From Actinoalloteichus caeruleus DSM 43889 (GTDB lineage: Bacteria > Actinomycetota > Actinomycetes > Mycobacteriales > Pseudonocardiaceae): a stretch of 64,000 nt of DNA. This document shows positions 15,585 through 23,350 of the stretch, piece after piece. The DNA lies in contig NZ_AUBJ02000001.1 of assembly GCF_000429185.2 (NCBI RefSeq), positions 4,464,001 to 4,528,000 on the forward strand. Direction: 5' to 3'. The notes beneath the pieces were generated by a model that searched no databases, was not told the origin of the DNA, and was given only the letters and a program-made list of their open reading frames with translations. The first letter of the stretch is position 1. The number at the start of each line of letters is the position of its first letter. The translations under genes and the position numbers were made by a program.

Positions 15585-16484
15585 TCAGAACACGACGGTG
15601 CGGTTGCCGTGGGTCAGGACCCGGTCCTCCAGGTGCCACCGCAGGCCCCTGGCGAGGACGACCTTCTCGATGTCCCGGCCCTTGCGCACCATGTCCGCCA
15701 CCGAGTCGCCGTGGTCCACCCGGATCACGTCCTGTTCGATGATCGGCCCCTCGTCCAGGTCGGCCGTCACGTAGTGGCAGGTCGCGCCGATGAGCTTCAC
15801 GCCCCGGGTGTGCGCCTGGTGGTAGGGGCGGGCTCCGATGAAGGACGGCAGGAAGCTGTGGTGGATGTTCAGCACCCGCCCGGCCCACCGCTGGCACAGC
15901 TCGGTCGGCAGGATCTGCATGAAGCGGGCCAGCACCACGGCGTCGGGGTCGTGCTCGTCGACGATCTCGGCCACCCGGGCGAAGGCCTCCGCGCGGCGTT
16001 CAGGCTCCCGCCCGGAGGCGGGGAAGGGCACGTGGTGGAAGGGGATGCCGTGCGCCTCGGTGATCCCGGCGAGGTCGGTGTGGTTCCCGATCACCGCGCG
16101 GACGTCGACGTCGAGTTCCCCGGAGGCGACCCGGCCGAGCAGGTCGTAGAGGCAGTGCCCGGCCCGGGAGACCAGCAGGACCACGCGGCGACGGGTTCCG
16201 CTGTCGCTCACCCGCCACTCCGTGCGATCCCCCAGCTCGGCGGCGACCTCGGCGAACCGGGCGCGCAACTCCTCGAGGTCGAGGTCGAGGGAGTCGGCCC
16301 GCACCTCCTGCCGGGTGAAGAACCAGTTGGTCTCCGGGTCGGTGTGGTAGCCAGCGCCGACGATCGAGCCCCCCAGGCGGTACAGGAACCCGGAGATCGC
16401 GGCGACGATCCCGGTGCGGTCCGGGCAGCCGAGGGTGATGACGTAACGGCGGTCTGGCGTGGACATGGTTGCTGAGTCTGTCAT
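15585..16484 (-). CDS. purU: Formyltetrahydrofolate deformylase
   Basis: The 299-residue enzyme hydrolyses 10-formyl-THF to THF and formate. It has an N-terminal ACT domain (YVITLGCPDRTGIVAAISGF) and a C-terminal formyltransferase-fold domain with the catalytic Asn-His-Asp set visible in LNIHHSFLPSF, HHSF and DLDEGPIIEQD; the loop ARPYHQAHTRGVKLIGATC is typical of PurU. ATG 16484 follows AGGCGGA; ATG 16466, six codons in, is an alternative. Confidence 0.93.
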   Translation of the reverse strand: MTDSATMSTPDRRYVITLGCPDRTGIVAAISGFLYRLGGSIVGAGYHTDPETNWFFTRQEVRADSLDLDLEELRARFAEVAAELGDRTEWRVSDSGTRRRVVLLVSRAGHCLYDLLGRVASGELDVDVRAVIGNHTDLAGITEAHGIPFHHVPFPASGREPERRAEAFARVAEIVDEHDPDAVVLARFMQILPTELCQRWAGRVLNIHHSFLPSFIGARPYHQAHTRGVKLIGATCHYVTADLDEGPIIEQDVIRVDHGDSVADMVRKGRDIEKVVLARGLRWHLEDRVLTHGNRTVVF

Positions 16485-16766
16485 TCCGCCTGGTCGGCTC
16501 CCGCACTGCCCGGTACCGATGACGCCCACCAGCGCGGTGCTCGACCGCAGGTCAGGCGGTGGGCGGGCCGGCGGGGACGGCGCCGGCCGCGTCCGGTGAC
16601 CGGGGCGCGACGGTGGGTTCACGCCGACGAGGGACCCGCGCCGGGGGCATGGCGGGAGCCGACCCGGTGGAGCATCCACGTGAGGCCGCCGGGTCGACGT
16701 CGTGGCGCCCCCGCGCGTCCGGGGGAGGGCCCTGGGGGCGTGGGGTGCGGCAACCCCGTGGTCCGC

Positions 16767-17585
16767 TCAGCCCGGGGCGACGGCCGACCAGTCCACGGTG
16801 AGTTCCCCGGCCCGCCACCGGCGGTGGTTGTCCCGGACCGGCCACCCCCTGGCCGTGAGGAGGCGCACGGCCTCCGCCCACCGCGCGCGGGGCCCGAACG
16901 GGCGCAAGGGCGCCGCGGTGGCCCAGCACGAGTCCAGTTCCGCCAGCAGCGCGTGGACCCGTTCCCCGGGCACGTTGCGGTGGATGAGCGCCTTGGGCAG
17001 GCGTTCGGCCAGGTCGGACGGTGTGTCGATGTGCGCGGGCGAGCAGGCCATGGTGAAGCTCAGGGGACCGTTCCGGGAGAGGGTGACCCAGCAGCACCGC
17101 CGGCCGATCTCGTCACAGGTCCCCTCCACGAGGAGACCGCCCGGCGCCAGACCGGACGTGATGGTGGTCCACGCCGCCAGTGCCTCGGGTTCCGCGTACT
17201 GGCGGAGCACGTTGAACGCCCGCACCAGCACCGGGCGCTGACCGGCGAGTTCGAAACCACCGCGGGTGAAGCGGAGCCGGGGTGGGTCGGCAAGGCGGAC
17301 GGCGTTGCCGACCCGCTCCCCATCGATCTCCAGGCCCAGCACGCGCACGTCGCTCCGCACATCGGTGAGGCGCGCGGCGAGCTCGACGGTGGTCACCGGT
17401 GAGCTCCCGTAGCCGAGGTCGACCACGAGCGGATCGGCGGCCGACCGCAACACCTGGGACACCCACGGCGTGCCGCGCACCCAGCGGTCCACCCGCCGCA
17501 ACCGGTTCGGCCCGGTGGTGCCCCTGGTCGGCATGCCCAGCGCGCGGGCGCGGCCGGCCGCCAGTCGGGGCGCTCGCTTGGCCAT
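16767..17585 (-). CDS. Class I SAM-dependent methyltransferase-like protein
   Basis: The 272-residue protein begins with a basic stretch and then shows a SAM-binding motif I, VVDLGYGSSPVTTVELAARL near residue 53, and a second acidic strand, VRVLGLEIDGERV. Later motifs (RAFNVLRQYAEPEALAAW, LAPGGLLVEGTCDEIGRRC) fit a Rossmann methyltransferase. Substrate is unknown. It lies about 100 nt after the DUF2505 gene in the same direction, an arrangement I recall from other actinomycetes near murB. Confidence 0.72.
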   Translation of the reverse strand: MAKRAPRLAAGRARALGMPTRGTTGPNRLRRVDRWVRGTPWVSQVLRSAADPLVVDLGYGSSPVTTVELAARLTDVRSDVRVLGLEIDGERVGNAVRLADPPRLRFTRGGFELAGQRPVLVRAFNVLRQYAEPEALAAWTTITSGLAPGGLLVEGTCDEIGRRCCWVTLSRNGPLSFTMACSPAHIDTPSDLAERLPKALIHRNVPGERVHALLAELDSCWATAAPLRPFGPRARWAEAVRLLTARGWPVRDNHRRWRAGELTVDWSAVAPG

Positions 17586-17685
17586 CCGATGTCCTCCCAC
17601 ACCTCTCCACCGTCGCCCGGGTCCGCCGTCCAGCGCGGTGGGAGGTGGTCGATCTCCGGGGCGCGCCGCTCGTTCCGTGACGGGA

Positions 17686-18195
17686 TCAGCCGCTGCGCCG
17701 GCGGGCGACGTACTCCAGCGTGAAGCGGGACTCCGCGTCGAGCAGCGCGGTGACCTGCTCGGACACCGCCTTCTCCACCATCCCGCCGACGAGTGGGAGC
17801 CGGACCGTGACCTGGCCGGCACCCCGGAGTTCCGCGCCCCCGCCCACCGGGCGGATCGACGTGGTGGCGTCGATGGTGGCGGGGGTGTCGGTGACCCTGG
17901 CCGCCATCGTTCCCACGTAGCCCGCGCCCTCGCGCCGCCACGTCTCGGTGCGTTCGACCGAGATCCCGTTCGGGGCGATCGAACGCATCGCGGCCGGCAG
18001 CCCGCCGGAGGAGATGCCGTGTCGGAAGACCGCGCGGGACCCGTTGTCGTCGCTGGTCAACGCGACCAGTTCCGCCGAGGAACCGCCGAGCTCGGCCAGT
18101 CTGTCCCGCAGGTACGTCTCGTCGACCAGCACCGCGTGGAGCTCGTCGGGGGAGAGGGAGTCGGCGTGGAGGGTGAACTGGATGGGGCGTGCCAT
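17686..18195 (-). CDS. DUF2505 family protein
   Basis: The 169-residue protein matches DUF2505, a START/SRPBCC-like fold: it opens IQFTLHADSLSPDELHAVL and ends LLDAESRFTLEYVARR, with alternating beta strands between. A role in binding a hydrophobic ligand is only inferred from the fold. The ATG has TAATCT on the minus strand 8 nt upstream, so it is probably leaderless and shares a 26-nt divergent promoter with murB. Confidence 0.85.
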   Translation of the reverse strand: MARPIQFTLHADSLSPDELHAVLVDETYLRDRLAELGGSSAELVALTSDDNGSRAVFRHGISSGGLPAAMRSIAPNGISVERTETWRREGAGYVGTMAARVTDTPATIDATTSIRPVGGGAELRGAGQVTVRLPLVGGMVEKAVSEQVTALLDAESRFTLEYVARRRSG

Positions 18196-18203
18196 GGCAG
18201 CAC

Positions 18204-18213
18204 AGATTACCGT
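18204..18213. promoter_or_regulatory. Overlapping divergent -10 boxes between DUF2505 and murB
   Basis: TAATCT on the minus strand (18204-18209) and TACCGT on the plus strand (18208-18213) overlap by two bases. Each ends 8 nt before the start codon it serves (18195 and 18222). The -35 region of each promoter lies inside the coding sequence of the other gene. Confidence 0.55.
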
Positions 18214-18221
18214 TGGCGTCC

Positions 18222-19313
18222 GTGACTACTCGTTCGTCCGGCGAGGCCGTCGGCGTCGCCGTTCCCCTCGCCGAGCACACCACCCTCCACCTGGGCGGGC
18301 CCGCGGCCCGCCTCGTGGAGGCGACCACGGCGGAGGACCTCGTCGAAGCGCTGCGGCGCGCCGACACCGGCGGTGACGACGTCCTCGTCCTCGGTGGTGG
18401 ATCCAACCTGGTCGTCGGCGACGAGGGGTTCGCCGGGACCGTGGTGCGGGTGGCGACGACGGGGAGACGAGCGGACCGCGTCGCGGACGGCACCGTCCAG
18501 CTCACGGTCGAGGCGGGTGAGGACTGGGACGCGGTCGTGGCCGCCGCCGTCGCCGACGGGCTCTCGGGCGTGGAGTGCCTGTCCGGCATCCCGGGCCGGG
18601 TGGGCGCGGTCCCCGTGCAGAACGTGGGCGCCTACGGCGTGGAGGTCGCGGAGCTGCTCGACTCGGTGGACGTCTACGACCGCCTCGACGGGTGCGTCCG
18701 CACCGTGCCCGCAGCCGATCTGGGGCTGGCCTACCGGACGAGCCGGCTCAAGGGCAGCGCCACGTCGGTCGTCCTCCGCGCGCGCTTCGCACTGGCGGAC
18801 AGCGGCTCCTCCGTGCCCATCCGGTACCCCGAACTGGCCAGGGCGCTCGGGGTCGAACTGGGCGACCGGGTGCCGCTCGCCGCCGCGCGGGAGGCGGTGC
18901 TCGCGCTGCGTGCCGGCAAGGGCATGGTGCTGGACCCGGCGGACCACGACACCTGGAGCGCCGGATCGTTCTTCACCAACCCGTTGGTGCCCGACGAGGC
19001 CGTTCCCGAGGTCCTCGCCCGGATCGCCGAGCGGCTCGGCGGGGAGGCACCGGTGCCGAGGTACCCGGGAGGGCCGGGGCGCACCAAGTTCTCCGCGGCC
19101 TGGCTCATCGAGCGAGCGGGCTTCCGGCGCGGCCACCAGGGCCCCGGCGGCCGGGTGGCGTTGTCGAGCAAGCACACGTTGGCCCTCACCAACCGGGGGA
19201 CGGGGAGCACCGCGGACCTGCTGGCGCTGGCCTCGGAGGTTCGTGACGGCGTCCGAGCGGCGTTCGGTGTCGTGCTGGAGCCGGAACCCGTGTTGGTGAA
19301 CTGCGCGCTCTGA
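18222..19313 (+). CDS. murB: UDP-N-acetylenolpyruvoylglucosamine reductase
   Basis: The 363-residue flavoenzyme makes UDP-MurNAc for peptidoglycan. Visible are the FAD motif GGGSNLVVGDEGF near residue 62, SGIPGRVGAVPVQNVGAYG near 123, the catalytic Ser in AGSFFTNPLV near 247 and the C-terminal Glu in LEPEPVLVNC. GTG 18222 is chosen because TACCGT lies 8 nt before it (leaderless); an upstream GTG at 18189 would overlap the divergent DUF2505 gene. Confidence 0.95.
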   Translation: MTTRSSGEAVGVAVPLAEHTTLHLGGPAARLVEATTAEDLVEALRRADTGGDDVLVLGGGSNLVVGDEGFAGTVVRVATTGRRADRVADGTVQLTVEAGEDWDAVVAAAVADGLSGVECLSGIPGRVGAVPVQNVGAYGVEVAELLDSVDVYDRLDGCVRTVPAADLGLAYRTSRLKGSATSVVLRARFALADSGSSVPIRYPELARALGVELGDRVPLAAAREAVLALRAGKGMVLDPADHDTWSAGSFFTNPLVPDEAVPEVLARIAERLGGEAPVPRYPGGPGRTKFSAAWLIERAGFRRGHQGPGGRVALSSKHTLALTNRGTGSTADLLALASEVRDGVRAAFGVVLEPEPVLVNCAL

Positions 19314-19315
19314 GA

Positions 19316-19383
19316 CCGGCGGGCGGTGGGGGTGAGACGGGCCCCGGCCCCCGCCGGACCGCTCACCGGAACTGGTTACCAGT
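19316..19383. terminator. Convergent intergenic hairpin and palindrome after murB
   Basis: CCGGCGGG (19316-19323) can pair with CCCGCCGG (19350-19357). Just beyond it, ACTGGT-T-ACCAGT (19371-19383) is a perfect 13-nt dyad. Lying between two convergent genes, these probably form a bidirectional stop signal rather than an operator. Confidence 0.4.
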
Positions 19384-19422
19384 GGTGGCCGGTGGGGCCG
19401 TTCGCGGCCCCGCCTGGTCGGG

Positions 19423-20211
19423 TCAGGACCGCCGGTGGGCTCGGGTGGCGGAGTGCTGGTCCCGGGGTTTCAGCACGATCTGGTCGATGTTGACGTGCGA
19501 CGGCCTGGTGACGGCGAAGACGATGGCCTCCGCCACGTCCTGCGCGGTGAGCGGTGTGAGGCCCTGGTAGACGGCGTCGGCCCGAGCGGCGTCACCCTCG
19601 AACCTCACCAGGGAGAACTCCGTCTCCACCATGCCCGGGCAGATCTCGGTGAACCTGACCGGATCTCCCAGGTGTTCCCCGCGCAGCGTCCGGTGCAGCA
19701 CGGCCTGCGCGTGTTTCGCGGAGGTGTAGCCGGAGCCGTTGTCGTAGGCCTCCAGGGCCGCGATCGAGGTGACGGTCACCACGTGCCCGTCACCGGAGTC
19801 GATCAGCCTGGGCAGGAGCGACCTGGTCATCCGGAGGGTGCCGAGGACGTTCGTCTCCCACATCCACCGCCAGTTGTCCTCGTCCGACTCGGCGACGCGC
19901 TCCAGCCCGCGTGCCCCGCCGGCGTTGTTCACCAGCACCCGGCACGTCGGGACCTCGGCGAGGAAGGCGTCGACGGATTCGGCGTCGGTGACGTCGAGCC
20001 GGTGGGCGGAGCCGCCGATCTCGGCGGCCAGCTCGGCGCACCGGTCGAGGCGGCGGGCGCCCAGGACGACGTGGAACCCGGCTTCCGCCAGGCCGCGCGC
20101 GGTGGCCTCGCCGATGCCGGCGCTGGCTCCCGTCACGACCGCGACCGGCTTTCCGGCGGCCGGGGACGTGGTCGGTGGGGTGTGGTGCTGGGGCTGCTGG
20201 TCGTGGGTCAT
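19423..20211 (-). CDS. Short-chain dehydrogenase/reductase (Rv0484c-like)
   Basis: The 262-residue protein has the classical SDR NADP-binding motif VTGASAGIGEATARG near residue 27, VLVNNAGGARG near 92, the catalytic Ser in VTVTSIAALEAY and Tyr-x-x-x-Lys in GYTSAKHA near 159. The substrate is unknown. It converges on murB, as in mycobacteria. Confidence 0.92.
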   Translation of the reverse strand: MTHDQQPQHHTPPTTSPAAGKPVAVVTGASAGIGEATARGLAEAGFHVVLGARRLDRCAELAAEIGGSAHRLDVTDAESVDAFLAEVPTCRVLVNNAGGARGLERVAESDEDNWRWMWETNVLGTLRMTRSLLPRLIDSGDGHVVTVTSIAALEAYDNGSGYTSAKHAQAVLHRTLRGEHLGDPVRFTEICPGMVETEFSLVRFEGDAARADAVYQGLTPLTAQDVAEAIVFAVTRPSHVNIDQIVLKPRDQHSATRAHRRS

Positions 20212-20265
20212 GACGCCGATCGTGCCTGACCCGCCGGTGGTCTGTCAGCGGCGGGCGAGCGGGGA

Positions 20266-20290
20266 GCCCCGGCCCTCGCGAGGCCGGGGC
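20266..20290 (-). terminator. Compact GC hairpin after the first SGNH hydrolase
   Basis: GCCCCGGCC (20266-20274) pairs with GGCCGGGGC (20282-20290) around a 7-nt loop. It lies 9 nt beyond the stop of the SGNH hydrolase gene and before the SDR gene. Confidence 0.6.
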
Positions 20291-20298
20291 CGCTGTTC

Positions 20299-21582
20299 TC
20301 AGTCCAGCAGGTTGAGGTCGCCGAGGATCATGTCGAGGTCGACGGCGTTCGCCAGTTCGACGGCGCCGGCGCTGTTCGGGTGGATGCCGTCGTGGACATC
20401 CCACTCCGGGAGGATCCGGCTCGGGTGGTCGGGGTCGCGGACGGCGGCGTCGAAGTCGACGACCCCGTCGAACTTGTCGGAGGCGCGGATGCGCCGGTTG
20501 ATCTCCTGCCGGTTCTCCTCCAGGTGCGGTTCCCAACTGAACCAGCCCTCGAACGGCGTGATCGTCGCCATGTAGAAGAGCATCCCGCGCTCGTGCGTGC
20601 GGTCGGCGAACTCCTCGAAGGTCGCCATCAGCAGGTCGAGGTCGGTGGTCTGCGGGGGGTGTTGCATGTCGTTGATGCCCGCGGCGAAGAGGACGGCGTC
20701 GGCCCCGGGGAGGTCGAGCACGTCGCGGTCGTACCGTTCCAGCACCCGCTGGCCTCCGTAACCCGAGGAGGTCAGCATCCTGTTGCCCGACATGCCCGCG
20801 TTGGCCACCGAGAGCCGGCGCGGCCCGTACTCGTCCACGATCCGGCGGGACAGCACGTCGGACCAGCGGTCCGAGCCCTTCGAGAAGTCGACGCCGACAC
20901 CGTCGGTCATCGACCCGCCGATGGTCACCAGGGTTCCCGTGGCCGTCTCGGGCACCACCGTGATGGCGCCGACGAGCGGCCGGGTGCTCATCGTCTTCTC
21001 CTCGACCTGGAAGGGGCGGCCGTTGACGTTCTCGGTGTGGTCACCGGTCGCGATGCGGCTGTGCTCCCCGGCGAACGAGTGGGTGGTGACCCGGCCGGTG
21101 GGCCCCGGGAAGTAGAAGGACACCGCGACGTCCGCCCCGTCGGGGATCTCCATCCGAGCCAGGTCGGTGTACACGCTCTCCCCCGGCGCGAGGGTGAAGG
21201 AGGTTTCCCGCTCCACCCGGAGCTCGGTCAGGCTGGACGGGTTGATGCCGCCCTCGCGGTCGGTGGCCAGCGCGATGGTCACCCGGCCGACGTGCAGCTC
21301 GTCGGGGCTGAAGGTGTTGTCGAGCCGCACACGGACCGCCGAACCACCGGAGCTGACGCGCATCCGGGTGCGGACGGTGTTGTCGGTGAACCCCTCGAAC
21401 TCCCGTTCCCTTTCCTGGGCTGCCTTGGGTGAGGCGGTGAAGGTCGTGATCTCCCGCTCTTCCGCGAGCTCCGCACCGGCGGGTAGTGCCCGTTCCAGCG
21501 TCGTCTCCGGGACCATCGCGCATCCGGCCACCAACAGGCTCATGCCCGTGACCGCCGCGAACCACCGTCGGCGCACCATCAT
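20299..21582 (-). CDS. SGNH/GDSL hydrolase lipoprotein, copy 1
   Basis: The 427-residue protein has a lipoprotein signal (lipobox LVAGC, Cys 21), a beta-rich N-terminal domain (about 60-190) and an SGNH esterase domain: block I GGSMTDGVGVDF, NAGMSGNRM, AGINDMQHPP and the His block DGIHPN near the end. It should be a surface-anchored ester hydrolase acting on carbohydrate or lipid esters. ATG 21582 follows AGGA by 5 nt; ATG 21594 and 21579 are alternatives. A paralog follows upstream in the same direction. Confidence 0.85.
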   Translation of the reverse strand: MMVRRRWFAAVTGMSLLVAGCAMVPETTLERALPAGAELAEEREITTFTASPKAAQEREREFEGFTDNTVRTRMRVSSGGSAVRVRLDNTFSPDELHVGRVTIALATDREGGINPSSLTELRVERETSFTLAPGESVYTDLARMEIPDGADVAVSFYFPGPTGRVTTHSFAGEHSRIATGDHTENVNGRPFQVEEKTMSTRPLVGAITVVPETATGTLVTIGGSMTDGVGVDFSKGSDRWSDVLSRRIVDEYGPRRLSVANAGMSGNRMLTSSGYGGQRVLERYDRDVLDLPGADAVLFAAGINDMQHPPQTTDLDLLMATFEEFADRTHERGMLFYMATITPFEGWFSWEPHLEENRQEINRRIRASDKFDGVVDFDAAVRDPDHPSRILPEWDVHDGIHPNSAGAVELANAVDLDMILGDLNLLD

Positions 21583-21792
21583 CTCCGTCCTCATGCCGCT
21601 GACTGCTCGCCGACTCACGGACGACGTGGACGCCGGGGATCTGGGAGACCGGACAGCAGAACGGCTCCGGATTCGCCTCGGGCGCCACGCGACCGGCTCG
21701 GCGAGTTTCTGCGGAGAAGAATAGACAACCCCGAGATCAACACGGGTCGCCACGGTGCCGGAACGGTCGGCGACCACGTCCTGGCCGGGGGT

Positions 21793-23034
21793 TCAGCGGG
21801 GGAGGAGCGCCTCCACCGGCACCGACTCGCCGACGAGGGTGTACCCGCGCTGGTTCAGGTGCAGGCCGTCCCCGAGGTCGAGATCCGGCCGGACGAGTTC
21901 CGGGTCGTCCGGGTCCCGGAGCAACGTGTCGAGGTCGAAGACGGCGTCGTACTCGTCGGCGTGGGTCCGGATGAGGGCGTTCACCCGGGTCCTCGTGGTC
22001 TCCAGTTCGGGCTTCCAGGTCTCCCAGCTCCCGAAGGGGGGGATGGTGGCCACGACGACCCGCAGGCCCGCGTCCCGGCTCCGCCGGGCGAGGTCGTCGA
22101 TGGCGGCGAAGAGCGTCCGCGCGTCCGTCTCGTGCGGTGTCTGCTGGATGTCGTTGGTGCCCACGGCGAGGATGACGGCCGCCGCGCCGGGCAGCGACAA
22201 CACGTCGGTGTCGTAGCGGTCGAGGAGGCGCGGGCCGCCGCCGACCGATCCGAGGAGGATGCGGTTGCCGGACAGGCCGGAGTTCGCGACCGCCAGCCGA
22301 CGTCCCGGTGGTAGGGAGAGCAGGCGGTCCGCGAGGACGTCGGGCCAGCGACCGGATTCGGGGAAGTCGACTCCGAGGCCGTCGGTCAGCGAACCGCCGA
22401 CGGCCACCACCGTGCCGCTGGCCTCGGAGCCCAACACCAGGACCGCGTCCACCACCGCCCGGTGCTCCACCGGGCGGAACCTGTCCGAGGTGGGGTTCTC
22501 GGTGTGGTCTCCCCTGGCGAGCAGGGTGGGTTCCCCGCTGATCGGGTGGTTGCCCAGCGGACCGGTCGGACCGGGCAGGAAGAGGCTGACGTGGAGCCGA
22601 GCGCGGTCGGGCACGTCCAGGCCGGCGGGGTCGGTGTAGCGGTGGTGGCCGGGCGGGACGGTGAAGTCCGACCGCCCGTCGAGCAGCAGCGGCCGGACCG
22701 TCCCCGGGAGCGAGGACCCGTCGAATCCGTCGGCCAGGGCGACCGAGGCCGCCCCGATCCGCAGCGGACGGTCGCCGTAGGTGTTGTCCAGGCGGACCCG
22801 GACCCCGGATCCACCGGCGCTGATCCGGACCATCGTGCGCAAGGTCACGTTGGCGAAGCCCAGTTCCTCCCGCTGGTTCGGTTGGGCCGGCATCTGCGGT
22901 GCGGCCCAGGTGGTCACCCCGGTGGTGGGTACCGGCTCGGCCGTTCCCGGGGACAGCGGGGTCGGGGGCACCACGGGTTCGGCCGACACGAGGAGGCCCA
23001 GGCAGCACACGACGATCAGCAGGAGTCGGACCAC
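21793..23034 (-). CDS. SGNH/GDSL hydrolase, secreted, copy 2
   Basis: The 413-residue paralog of the adjacent gene has a cleavable signal peptide (VRLLLIVVCCLGLLVSAEP) instead of a lipobox, the same N-terminal beta domain (VRVRLDNTYGDRPL matches VRVRLDNTFSPDEL of copy 1) and an SGNH domain with GGSLTDGLGVDF, NSGLSGNRI, VGTNDIQQTP and DGLHLN. The tandem pair thus places one esterase on the membrane surface and one free outside. GTG start with a G-rich ribosome site. Confidence 0.85.
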   Translation of the reverse strand: MVRLLLIVVCCLGLLVSAEPVVPPTPLSPGTAEPVPTTGVTTWAAPQMPAQPNQREELGFANVTLRTMVRISAGGSGVRVRLDNTYGDRPLRIGAASVALADGFDGSSLPGTVRPLLLDGRSDFTVPPGHHRYTDPAGLDVPDRARLHVSLFLPGPTGPLGNHPISGEPTLLARGDHTENPTSDRFRPVEHRAVVDAVLVLGSEASGTVVAVGGSLTDGLGVDFPESGRWPDVLADRLLSLPPGRRLAVANSGLSGNRILLGSVGGGPRLLDRYDTDVLSLPGAAAVILAVGTNDIQQTPHETDARTLFAAIDDLARRSRDAGLRVVVATIPPFGSWETWKPELETTRTRVNALIRTHADEYDAVFDLDTLLRDPDDPELVRPDLDLGDGLHLNQRGYTLVGESVPVEALLPR

Positions 23035-23349
23035 GGCGCGACCCCCCTCGGTGCTCCCTCGCAGTCAACGCGCGCCGACCGGGCGTGCGCTGGCGTTGCC
23101 CCGACGGCGTGGCCAGGGTAGACACCGGTCGTCCTCACCCAGGTGAGCGACTGATCACGGCCCCGCGAGGGGCTGGAAGCTCTACCGCCTCGTTTGTGTT
23201 GCATTCCCATGACAGGCAGCGAGCATCGGGGCGCGGGCAGGCCCGGAAAGGTTGACTACACGTGGCTAAGCGTGGGTTCGTGTGCGCGACAACCGCGCAG
23301 GTTCGACTCGCTGGTAGCAGCGGATCCTCCGATCGAGGAGGGTCTCCTC
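23035..23349. other. Divergent intergenic region between SGNH hydrolase 2 and mshA
   Basis: These 315 nt must hold promoters in both directions. The stretch is less GC-rich around 23180-23300. A TTGACT at 23250-23255 has no good -10 partner. The last part is the hairpin that covers the mshA ribosome site (23334-23350). No gene is supported. Confidence 0.4.
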
Positions 23350-23350
23350 G
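23334..23350 (+). promoter_or_regulatory. Hairpin covering the mshA ribosome-binding site
   Basis: CGAGGAG (23334-23340) and CTCCTCG (23344-23350) form a perfect 7-bp stem with the loop GGT. The stem contains the GAGGAGG ribosome site and the first G of the GTG start, so folding would hide the initiation region. This could limit or modulate MshA synthesis (inference). Confidence 0.45.

Noticed and set aside
19371-19383. ACTGGT-T-ACCAGT as a possible DasR-type site
   Set aside because: It lacks the central bases of the DasR consensus and lies between convergent genes, where a terminator role is more likely.
23290-23320. tRNA-like T-loop GGTTCGACTC upstream of mshA
   Set aside because: The flanking bases do not pair as a T stem and no acceptor or anticodon arm is found.
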